The position numbers were made by a program, and so were the translations under genes. A DNA stretch of 64,000 nt, from the NCBI RefSeq assembly GCF_900148495.1, contig NZ_FTRU01000007.1, positions 599,027 to 663,026 on the forward strand, written 5' to 3'. Every line of letters starts with the position of its first letter. Positions within the stretch are counted from its first letter, which is position 1. Under the pieces are notes generated by a model. The model ran no database searches. It had not been told where the DNA came from and saw only the letters and a program-made list of their open reading frames with translations. The DNA comes from Negativibacillus massiliensis (GTDB lineage Bacteria > Bacillota > Clostridia > Oscillospirales > Ruminococcaceae). Positions 26,739-34,120 of this stretch are shown one piece after another.

Positions 26739-26766
26739 AAAAGCCTCCCTTTTGGGGAGGCTTTTT
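26739..26766 (+). terminator. Terminator between FMN reductase and catA
   Basis: AAAAGCCTCCC pairs with GGGAGGCTTTT around a short loop; T runs on both sides suit both converging genes. Confidence 0.88.
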
Positions 26767-26768
26767 CG

Positions 26769-27416
26769 TTACAGCCATGCTTCACATTGATCAGCAAGCT
26801 GTTGACATTCATTGACAAAGCGGCAGAGATGAAATCCATCGCAGACAGCATGATGAACCTGAACGGACAGCGGCAGCAGGATTTTTCCATCCTGTTTAAA
26901 GTATTTTCCAAAGGTAAAGATCGGGAGAAGAAAGCGGCGGGCATCTGGAAGGTCCAGATGAAATTCGGTAAAGGTTGCCCATGGCAGACAGGAAATGTCA
27001 AAGCAGTCTTCCCTTGGACTTCTCGCAAGCATTCCATGGTTGTTTCCATACTGCTGCATATCATCTAGATAGTTTTGATAAAATGCGGGGAAGGACGGAT
27101 CATACTGTGTCCAGGTGCTGGAGAACGTTTCGTCATCAGTATGGAAGATGGTGTAGGAAGGGTTCAGCAGATCAAAATAGTACAGCTGATCGTCCTGATC
27201 GAGGGTCATGCGAAATTCCTTATGCTGATTAACACAGCGGGATAGAAGGTGGATAACAGCAGGATAGAGTTTGTAGTTTCTTTTTTTAAGAGCAGCACGC
27301 AAGAGGGTGATGTCGAGATTTACCGTCATGCCATAGCGGCAGGAAACAGTGTTGAGGTAGTGGTGAAAGTGTTCTTTACGGTTCCAAGTGGTAAGATCAA
27401 AGGGAATCTTTGACAT
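26769..27416 (-). CDS. Chloramphenicol acetyltransferase, type A family
   Basis: A 215-residue protein with the full length and pattern of type A CATs: LTTWNRKEHFHHYL near the start, NPSYTIFHTDDETFSS, and the catalytic HHAVCDGFH at residues 188-196. The family O-acetylates chloramphenicol as a trimer. Whether this chromosomal copy gives resistance or uses another substrate cannot be read; the P-W-A-T-F-T-E-F segment has Thr where classical enzymes often have Ser. It lies 15 bases after a broken XRE-cupin regulator gene. AAAAAGGAG precedes the ATG. Confidence 0.85.
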   Translation of the reverse strand: MSKIPFDLTTWNRKEHFHHYLNTVSCRYGMTVNLDITLLRAALKKRNYKLYPAVIHLLSRCVNQHKEFRMTLDQDDQLYYFDLLNPSYTIFHTDDETFSSTWTQYDPSFPAFYQNYLDDMQQYGNNHGMLARSPREDCFDISCLPWATFTEFHLDLPDARRFLLPIFTFGKYFKQDGKILLPLSVQVHHAVCDGFHLCRFVNECQQLADQCEAWL

Positions 27417-27431
27417 GAAAAAATCTCCTTT

Positions 27432-28019
27432 TTAGTCCTGATTTGCCAAAGGTGGGAAGGATGGGCATCTGTTTGCGATTCCAAGAATGCGCAGCATTCT
27501 GGAAGTCGGGTTTTTCCAGAAATGTCTGGAGTTCGGTGGGATATAGGCACAGTCTCCAGGATTGAGGGTGTATTCCTGATCGTCTATGGTCAAAAGGCAC
27601 ACACCTTCCAGAATATACAGATACTCTTCTTCCGGGTGACCAAACAGCATGGTTTCTTCCGCCTTCTGTCCTTCATGAGAAGGATAGATCTCATAGATAA
27701 CAGGCTGAATTTCGGAGTACTGACGGCTTAGAGAATAGTGCAGAAACTGATTGGAAACCTGAAGTTTTTCTCTCTGATGGCTGTATACAATCAGGTCGCT
27801 GTTTTCTTCTTTTTCCTGCTCAAAAAAGGAGCTCATCTCGATGTGGAGAATGTTGGAGAGGTTTTCCAGCGCAGGCAGGCTCAGAGTGCCCAGACCGCGT
27901 TCAACCTGAGACAGATAACCGATGGACAGACCGGTTGCATCGCTTAATTATTTTAAGGTCATCTTGTGGTATAATCTCTGTTTTTTGATTTTGGTTCCGA
28001 TGATCTGAGATTGGTTCAT
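27432..28019 (-). pseudogene. XRE-cupin transcriptional regulator with an in-frame stop in the HTH
   Basis: From ATG 28019 (AAAGGAGC upstream) the frame reads MNQSQIIGTKIKKQRLYHKM then TLK, meets TAA at 27950-27948, and continues in the same frame with LSDATGLSIGYLSQVERG, a linker, and an intact cupin domain (YLYILEGVCLLTIDDQEYTL, CAYIPPNSRHFW) to the stop at 27432. Family members read L-K-E-L-S-x-A-T-G-L-S here, so a single G to T change (GAA to TAA) explains the stop. Full length would be 195 residues. No ribosome site precedes the internal ATG at 27836, so a cupin-only product is unlikely. It would have regulated the adjacent acetyltransferase. Confidence 0.85.
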
Positions 28020-28160
28020 GGTGTCAGCTCCTTTGAATATATTTATGTGTTTGGAATCAACTCAATATGAAATATTGTATCATCCCACAACAATTTTTGC
28101 AAAGATGTTTGAAAAAATATTAGAACTGGTAAAGGTTAAGTCACAGAATATTTTAAAATA

Positions 28161-28191
28161 AAAAGAAGCAGGAACGCTCCTGCTTCTTTTT
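28161..28191 (-). terminator. Terminator of the GH13 gene
   Basis: AAAAGAAGCAGGA and TCCTGCTTCTTTT form a stem with T runs on either side. Confidence 0.88.
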
Positions 28192-28202
28192 GCTGCAAGA
28201 TA

Positions 28203-30092
28203 TTATTTTTCAAAAAACGGGTAGTCTTCCAACACCACAGCACTTTCACCGCAGAGTACACCGTCGTGATATTCTCCCAGAAGGATATGGGCTTCAGCAT
28301 CGGTAAAGTCTTTTGGAAGAGGCAGTGTGCGCGGCTGATTGGAGCGGTTAATTGCAATCAGTGCCCGTTCTTCTTTGTTTTTACCACAGCGAAGATAGCA
28401 GCAGAGAGCTTCATCCACCACCAGAGGAATGAAGGACGCCTCGGTTAAAAACGGCATCGAAAGCCGTAATTTGCCAAGTTCGGAGAAAAAGGCAATCAAT
28501 TCCTGATTTTCATACCCCCACGGATAGCAGCAGCGGTTAAATGGGTCAGCATAACCGCTTAAACCTGCCTCATCCCCATAGTAAAGGCAGGGGATGCCGG
28601 GAAGGAAATATTGCAGGGTGGAGGCAAGCTTTAATAAGACCTGCCCTCTTGCATATTTATCTAACGAGAGGTAGTGATGGGCTGCCTGCCAAGGGCGATC
28701 CTTGCCTTCCATCGATTCGCCGACCAGAACGGTGATGGCGCGGGGCGTATCGTGGGTGGAAAGAGAGTTCATCATGGAATTCATCGCCGGTGGAGGATAG
28801 TTTTCAACAATTGAGACGACACTTGTTAAAAAGTCATCGGCATTTCCGGTCAGGATATAGCCCAGAACCGCATTGCGGAACGGATAGTTCATTACGCTGT
28901 CCAGCTGGTTGCCCAGCAGGTAGCGGCGGCGGTTGCCATAGCTGATTTTATTGGAGGCATCTTCCCACACCTCACCAATGACAACTTTATCCTCACCAAA
29001 GGATTTTACCGTCTGATAGACGCGGTCCAAAAAGGAGTCCGGAAGCTCATCGGCAACATCCAGACGAAAACCGGATGCACCCAAAGTCAGCCATTTGGCA
29101 AGCACGCCAGTTTTGGGGTTGCAGATAAAGTCCATGTAGTCAGGCTGGGTCTCTCGAACATTTGGCAGGGTCTTAAAGCCCCACCAGCATTCGTAATCGT
29201 CCGGATAGCGCTTGAAGGAATACCATTCGCGATAAGGACTGTTAGGATCTCGATAAGCACCGGAATGTTCACCGTATCGGCCATTCTGATTAAAATAGAC
29301 GCTGTCACTGCCGGTGTGGCTGAATACACCGTCCAAAATCACCGAGATGCCAAGTTTTTTTGCCTGAGCGCACAGGTCTGCAAAATCTTCTTCGGTGCCG
29401 AGCAGAGGATCGATTTTTCGGTAGTCGGCAGTGTTGTAGCGATGGTTGGAATGTGCCTCAAAAATTGGATTGAGGTACAGGCAGGTCACACCAAGGCTTT
29501 GCAGGTAAGGCAGTTTTTGGGTGATGCCGGCAAGGTCACCGCCAAAGTAGTCGGAATTGGTGATTTCTCCCTCTTCGTTTGGCAGATAGACCGGAAGATT
29601 TCCCCAGTCAGAACGCAGGGTGCGGTCAGCAGGGACATTTTTCTTAGGTGTGCCGGAATTGCAGAAACGATCGGGGAAGATCTGATAGAGGATACCGTTG
29701 CCCAGAGAAGCAGGGCGCTTCATCTTGGGGTCGTAAACGGTCAGCTGCCAGTAGCGGTCGGTATCGACCGAAAGTTCTCCGCGCATTGATTCATTTGCGT
29801 GGATGACGTGGGTGGAGCCGTCCTCCGTGGTAACGCCAAAATAGTAAAAATACAGTTTGGGGTGCTGGGCGACAAAGTGGATGGAGTAGCAGTTGTACCG
29901 CATGGTACATTCATCCGGCTGCATTGGGAAGAATCGGTCGCTTTCTCCATCGCAGCACAGAACAAGATGAGCGCTTTTCACACAAAGATTTTTTGGAAGG
30001 TGGATGGAAAAGCGCACAGTCTCACCGGCAGCAACCGCACCAAACGGCTGTTTAAAGGCGGACAATCGGCTATCATAAATACAAAAGTCCAT
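28203..30092 (-). CDS. Glycoside hydrolase family 13 (neopullulanase/cyclomaltodextrinase-like)
   Basis: A 629-residue alpha-amylase-superfamily enzyme. The N-terminal 130 residues are a beta-rich domain like CBM34. The barrel motifs are GVFSHTG (region I), GFRLDVADELP (region II, nucleophile Asp), VIGEVWED (region III, acid Glu) and LSTHDTPRAITVL (region IV, Asp). There is no signal peptide, so it acts on internalised maltodextrins or on glycogen branches. ATG 30092 follows GGAAAGGA. It lies downstream of glgP on the same strand with a terminator hairpin between. Confidence 0.9.
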   Translation of the reverse strand: MDFCIYDSRLSAFKQPFGAVAAGETVRFSIHLPKNLCVKSAHLVLCCDGESDRFFPMQPDECTMRYNCYSIHFVAQHPKLYFYYFGVTTEDGSTHVIHANESMRGELSVDTDRYWQLTVYDPKMKRPASLGNGILYQIFPDRFCNSGTPKKNVPADRTLRSDWGNLPVYLPNEEGEITNSDYFGGDLAGITQKLPYLQSLGVTCLYLNPIFEAHSNHRYNTADYRKIDPLLGTEEDFADLCAQAKKLGISVILDGVFSHTGSDSVYFNQNGRYGEHSGAYRDPNSPYREWYSFKRYPDDYECWWGFKTLPNVRETQPDYMDFICNPKTGVLAKWLTLGASGFRLDVADELPDSFLDRVYQTVKSFGEDKVVIGEVWEDASNKISYGNRRRYLLGNQLDSVMNYPFRNAVLGYILTGNADDFLTSVVSIVENYPPPAMNSMMNSLSTHDTPRAITVLVGESMEGKDRPWQAAHHYLSLDKYARGQVLLKLASTLQYFLPGIPCLYYGDEAGLSGYADPFNRCCYPWGYENQELIAFFSELGKLRLSMPFLTEASFIPLVVDEALCCYLRCGKNKEERALIAINRSNQPRTLPLPKDFTDAEAHILLGEYHDGVLCGESAVVLEDYPFFEK

Positions 30093-30117
30093 AAAAGGAT
30101 TCCTTTCCAAAAAGTTT

Positions 30118-30149
30118 AAAAAGCGTCCGGTTTTATGCCGGACGCTTTT
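30118..30149 (-). terminator. Terminator between glgP and the GH13 gene
   Basis: AAAAGCGTCCGG and CCGGACGCTTTT pair around a seven-base loop, with T residues following on the minus strand. Confidence 0.85.
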
Positions 30150-30171
30150 GGGTTTTGAGAAAAATGAAAGA

Positions 30172-32577
30172 TTAGTCCAGATTCCAGATGGTGTGTGCGT
30201 ATTCCTGGATTGCACGGTCAGCACAGAAATAACCGGACTGAGCAATGTTGACAAGCGACATCTTCTGCCAACGGGTCTGGTCGTTCTGATAGGTGCTCAG
30301 AGCAAGGCGGCGAACCTTGTCATAGGATTCAAAGTCACGCAGAACCATGTATGGGTCGCTGTTCTTAAGCGAGTCGCTGATTGGCTGGAAAGCATCGCCG
30401 GCAATGTTGGAGCCAATCTGATCGATTGCTTGTTTGAGAACAGGATTGCCAAGATAAATTTCGTTTGGATAATATCCGCTGGATTTGAGCTGGTTTACTT
30501 CCGGAGTGCGCATACCGAATACAAAGATGTTGTCCGGACCAACCGCTTCACCGATTTCGACATTCGCTCCGTCCCAGGTGCCAAGGGTAACAGCACCGTT
30601 TAACATCAGCTTCATGTTGCCGGTACCGGAAGCTTCGGTTCCTGCAAGAGAAATCTGTTCGGAGATCTCACTTGCCGGCATCAGCAGCTCGGAGAGAGTA
30701 ACACGGTAGTCTTCCAGGTAAACGATCTTTAAGATGTCGCGGACCTGCGGATCGTTTTCAATCATTTCACCCAGGCTGCAGATAAACTTGATGATCTGTT
30801 TTGCCATGTAGTAGCCCGGAGCAGCCTTTGCACCGAAGATAAAGGTGGTCGGCTGGATGTTTGCGTGCGGATTGGTTTTCAGCTCATTGTACAGCGAGAG
30901 AATGTGCAGTGCGTTTAAGTGCTGACGTTTATATTCGTGCAGACGTTTTACCTGTACATCAAAGATGGAATTCGGATCGATAATCTGACCGGTCTGTTCC
31001 TTGATGTAAGCGGCAAAGTCCTTCTTGTTTTCCAGTTTGATTTTTGCAAGCTGTTCCAGAACCTGCTTATCGTTTTGATATGGGAGAAGTTTTTTGAGTT
31101 TTTCCATATCATGCAGGAAACCGTCGCCAATCAGGTCTTTGATGAGGTTTGTCAGGCGAGGGTTGGACTGATAGAGCCATCTTCTGGAAGCGATACCGTT
31201 TGTTACGCTGCAGAATTTGTATGGCTGGATTTTATAGAAATCATGGAAGAGGTCGTTTTTGAGGATCTCACTGTGCAGTGCAGATACGCCGTTGACACTG
31301 TGAGAACCAACAATAGACAGGTTTGCCATGCGGATGGAGTGATCGTGGATGATCGCCATGCGGGAAACGGTGTATCCATCCAGATGGAAGTGTTCGGAAA
31401 GCTGACGGCAGAAGCGGTTATTGATCTCCACAACGATCTGATAGATTCGTGGCAGGAGGGTGCGGAACATATCTTCGTTCCAGCACTCGAGTGCTTCGCT
31501 CATAACAGTGTGGTTGGTGTAAGCAAAGGTATTGCATACGATGGTCCAAGCCTTATCCCATGGATAGCCGCATTCGTCCAGTAAAATTCTCATCAGTTCC
31601 GGAATGGCAAGTGCCGGATGGGTGTCATTGATATGGATTGCATTCTTTTCAGCAAAGTTTTCCAGTGTGCCGTACAGATCCATATGGCGGCGGACAATGT
31701 CGGCAACCGAAGCAGATACAAGGAAGTATTGCTGGCGCAGACGCAGGTTTTTACCGGCTGGATGGTTGTCGTTTGGATAGAGCACCTTGCTGATCGCTTC
31801 TGCGCTGGAATCCTGACCAAACGCTTTGACATAGTCGCCACGATTGAAGGCATCCATATCGATGGCAGAGCTCTGTGCGCTCCAGACACGCAGCATGCTG
31901 ACACCTTTTCCATCATAACCGGAAATCATGATATCATAAGGAACTGCTTTGACAGTGGTGTAGTCTTTGTACAGGACGTGATGGTAACCATAGTCCCAGA
32001 ATTCCTCGACCTTGCCGCCAAAGTTAACATCAACGGTCTGTTCTGGTACGCGCTCCAGCCATACCTCGCCGCCCGGCAGCCAGTTGTCCGGCAGCTCGCT
32101 CTGCCAGCCATCGATGATCTTCTGTTTGAAGATACCAAACTCATACAGAATCGAGTAGCCGATTGCAGGATAGCCGCAGGTAGCAAGTGCGTCCATGAAG
32201 CAGGCAGCCAGTCTTCCAAGACCGCCGTTTCCAAGACCAGCGTCCGGTTCCAGTTCGAACAGATTTTCCATCTTGACGCCCATTTCTTTGAGGGCTTCCT
32301 GAAATTCCGGTGCAAGGTTGAGATTATAAATCGAGTTTTTCAAAGATCTTCCCAGCAGAAACTCCATGCACAGATAATAGGTCTGTTTGCGGCCTTTTGC
32401 TTTGGATTCTGCCATGAAATGATTGTGTTTTTCGGTCAGGATTTTGCGCACAACACCTGCGCAGGCTTTATAAAACATTTCATCCGAAGCGTTTTTAGGG
32501 GTAAATCCCATTTCTTCAAGGCGCTCGGTCAAAAGTTTTTTAATCTCAGCAGTTGTGAGTTTTGTTTCAACAAACAT
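30172..32577 (-). CDS. glgP: Glycogen/starch/alpha-glucan phosphorylase
   Basis: An 801-residue GT35 enzyme that releases glucose-1-phosphate from alpha-glucans. Visible: YLCMEFLLGRSLKNSIYNL, DAGLGNGGLGRLAACFMD, NDTHPALAIPELMRILLDE, QVKRLHEYKRQHLNALHI, and the pyridoxal-phosphate lysine in EASGTGNMKLMLNGA. Length is normal. ATG 32577 has AAGGTGG upstream. Together with the GH13 enzyme it forms a cytoplasmic glucan-degrading pair. Confidence 0.96.
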   Translation of the reverse strand: MFVETKLTTAEIKKLLTERLEEMGFTPKNASDEMFYKACAGVVRKILTEKHNHFMAESKAKGRKQTYYLCMEFLLGRSLKNSIYNLNLAPEFQEALKEMGVKMENLFELEPDAGLGNGGLGRLAACFMDALATCGYPAIGYSILYEFGIFKQKIIDGWQSELPDNWLPGGEVWLERVPEQTVDVNFGGKVEEFWDYGYHHVLYKDYTTVKAVPYDIMISGYDGKGVSMLRVWSAQSSAIDMDAFNRGDYVKAFGQDSSAEAISKVLYPNDNHPAGKNLRLRQQYFLVSASVADIVRRHMDLYGTLENFAEKNAIHINDTHPALAIPELMRILLDECGYPWDKAWTIVCNTFAYTNHTVMSEALECWNEDMFRTLLPRIYQIVVEINNRFCRQLSEHFHLDGYTVSRMAIIHDHSIRMANLSIVGSHSVNGVSALHSEILKNDLFHDFYKIQPYKFCSVTNGIASRRWLYQSNPRLTNLIKDLIGDGFLHDMEKLKKLLPYQNDKQVLEQLAKIKLENKKDFAAYIKEQTGQIIDPNSIFDVQVKRLHEYKRQHLNALHILSLYNELKTNPHANIQPTTFIFGAKAAPGYYMAKQIIKFICSLGEMIENDPQVRDILKIVYLEDYRVTLSELLMPASEISEQISLAGTEASGTGNMKLMLNGAVTLGTWDGANVEIGEAVGPDNIFVFGMRTPEVNQLKSSGYYPNEIYLGNPVLKQAIDQIGSNIAGDAFQPISDSLKNSDPYMVLRDFESYDKVRRLALSTYQNDQTRWQKMSLVNIAQSGYFCADRAIQEYAHTIWNLD

Positions 32578-32677
32578 TAAATTAACCACCTTTTTTCATA
32601 CAAAGAATCACAGCACAAAGATGTGCTGCAACTCCAATTTATCATAGGATGATTGAATAACAACTATTCCTGATAAA

Positions 32678-32706
32678 ATTATAGTATATCAAAAAGATGA
32701 AAACAA
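32678..32706 (-). promoter_or_regulatory. Promoter of glgP
   Basis: Minus-strand TTGTTT (32706-32701) and TATAAT (32683-32678), spacing 17. Confidence 0.6.
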
Positions 32707-32895
32707 GGGTAAAAAGGAAAAGAGAAGGTTAATTCTGGCAGGATGTACAGAAAAATTCCCGAAAAAACGACAGATATTCGAAGAGACAAAGGATCAAAGA
32801 TTCATTTTTATGTGAATATTGCGGCACAGAGTCGGAAAAAACTTTCGGAAACAGGAAAGAAATACAAAACAAAGAAAATTACAGATCAAATCCTC

Positions 32896-32925
32896 TTTAC
32901 TTTAAAGGGTGTCATCATATATAAT
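32896..32925 (+). promoter_or_regulatory. Possible promoter of zapA
   Basis: TTTACT (32896-32901) and TATAAT (32920-32925), spacing 18. The rest of the 32707-33008 spacer is AT-rich; a 74-codon frame in it has no family signature and I do not call it. Confidence 0.45.
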
Positions 32926-33008
32926 AAAAGTACATATATCCAAATGCAAACAGGAAAAATTTTATGAGGGAAAACCTCAAAAAAGGATAGAGAGAAAGGG
33001 TGGTCTTG

Positions 33009-33365
33009 ATGGCTGGACAGAACAAGATCAGAGTTGAAATCTGCGGCTCACGGTATGTGGTTTCCTCCAACGAATCTCCGGAGTATGTCAAACGTCTGGT
33101 GAACACAATCGAGAACAAGGTCAAAACGATCATGGATTCAGGTCCGAGCGTGACCTTAAATGACGCTTACTTTCTTGCACTGCTCAGCTACGCCGACCTT
33201 TACGAGAAAAGTGAGCTCAATGCCGATCATATCCGCAGCCAGCTGACCGAGTATCTGGAAGATTCCACCAAGGCAAAGCTGGAGGTCGATGAATACCGCC
33301 GCGAAAATGAAAAGCTCAAAAGGGAAATCGATATTCTCAGACAGAACATCGGCAGAGATCATTGA
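33009..33365 (+). CDS. zapA: Cell division protein ZapA
   Basis: A 118-residue protein: N-terminal domain NKIRVEICGSRYVVSSNESPE, conserved ALLSYADLYEKSE, and a C-terminal coiled coil (KAKLEVDEYRRENEKLKREI). ZapA cross-links FtsZ filaments at the division ring. The stop codon is TGA, and the same frame stays open after it for 62 further codons of acidic sequence (see next feature). AAAGGGTGG precedes the ATG. Confidence 0.88.
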   Translation: MAGQNKIRVEICGSRYVVSSNESPEYVKRLVNTIENKVKTIMDSGPSVTLNDAYFLALLSYADLYEKSELNADHIRSQLTEYLEDSTKAKLEVDEYRRENEKLKREIDILRQNIGRDH

Positions 33366-33398
33366 AGGAGCCCACTGGAAGATGCGGAGTTTGCCACA

Positions 33399-33554
33399 AT
33401 GGATGGCTTCCTCTTCCAGCCTGAAGAGGGCACGGACAATGAGTACGGCGAGGACGACTATGAGTATGATTACGAAAGTGAACGCCGCGCCGCTGAGCAA
33501 TCAGAGCAGCAAGCAGTTCTGAATGCTGCATCACCGGAAGAAAGAAGGGAATAA
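33399..33554 (+). CDS. Possible small acidic protein in frame with zapA
   Basis: Directly after the zapA TGA (33363-33365) the same frame continues open. From the ATG at 33399 it would encode 51 residues, MDGFLFQPEEGTDNEYGEDD then a Tyr/Asp/Glu-rich stretch and ERRAAEQSEQQ. An AAGGAG at 33365-33370 would suit a CTG at 33375 or another frame rather than this ATG, so the start is unclear. It could be a separate small protein, the tail of a longer ZapA interrupted by TGA, or not translated. The GNAT gene starts five bases later. Confidence 0.4.
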   Translation: MDGFLFQPEEGTDNEYGEDDYEYDYESERRAAEQSEQQAVLNAASPEERRE

Positions 33555-33558
33555 TCCC

Positions 33559-34059
33559 ATGGAATATCAGTTTCGGGCAGCAGGACCGGAGGATGTGGAT
33601 GATATCATCGGCATCATTCAGGAACGCATCGACTGGATGGATGAAAAGAATCTGTACCAGTGGAACCGCACCAACTATATGCAGCGCTATCCCAGAGAAT
33701 ATTTTCTGGGAAGGATCTCCTCCCATGAGTTTTATCTTGCCGTTGATCCAGAGGGAAAAACGGTCGGTGTGATGGCGCTTTTGCTGGAAGACGGACGCTG
33801 GACAGAAGACGAGAAAAAGAACTGCTATTACGTCCATCATCTGGCGACCAGACCACAGGCAAAAGGAGCAGGCAAAGCGCTGCTTTCCTTTTGCGAAGAT
33901 CTTTCCCTGCAGGAAGGCAAAAAGGTGGTTCGACTGGATTGCCAGAAGGGAAATGATCGCTTAAACGCCTTTTATCAGTCGCTTGGCTATCAGGTTGTCG
34001 GCCCGATGGTCGAGGGAGCGTACGAGGGCATCAAGCGGGAAAAGAAGCTGAAAGCATAA
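33559..34059 (+). CDS. GNAT family N-acetyltransferase
   Basis: A 166-residue single GNAT domain: EYQFRAAGPEDVDDIIGII at the start, VHHLATRPQAKGAGKALLSF for acetyl-CoA binding, and LDCQKGNDRLNAFYQSLGY near the end. The substrate is unknown. ATG 33559 is preceded by AGAAGGG. A terminator hairpin follows. Confidence 0.85.
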   Translation: MEYQFRAAGPEDVDDIIGIIQERIDWMDEKNLYQWNRTNYMQRYPREYFLGRISSHEFYLAVDPEGKTVGVMALLLEDGRWTEDEKKNCYYVHHLATRPQAKGAGKALLSFCEDLSLQEGKKVVRLDCQKGNDRLNAFYQSLGYQVVGPMVEGAYEGIKREKKLKA

Positions 34060-34089
34060 AAGGGAGGGAGAACATCCCCTCCCTTTTTT
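34058..34089 (+). terminator. Terminator after the GNAT gene
   Basis: AAAAGGGAGGG and CCCTCCCTTTT form the stem, ending in T6. Confidence 0.85.
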
Positions 34090-34120
34090 AGACAGGTTTT
34101 TGGAAAAGAAAGGAACGGTT

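Noticed and set aside
32743..32967. 74-codon plus-strand frame upstream of zapA
   Set aside because: Lys-rich, no ribosome site, overlaps the zapA promoter; no family signature.
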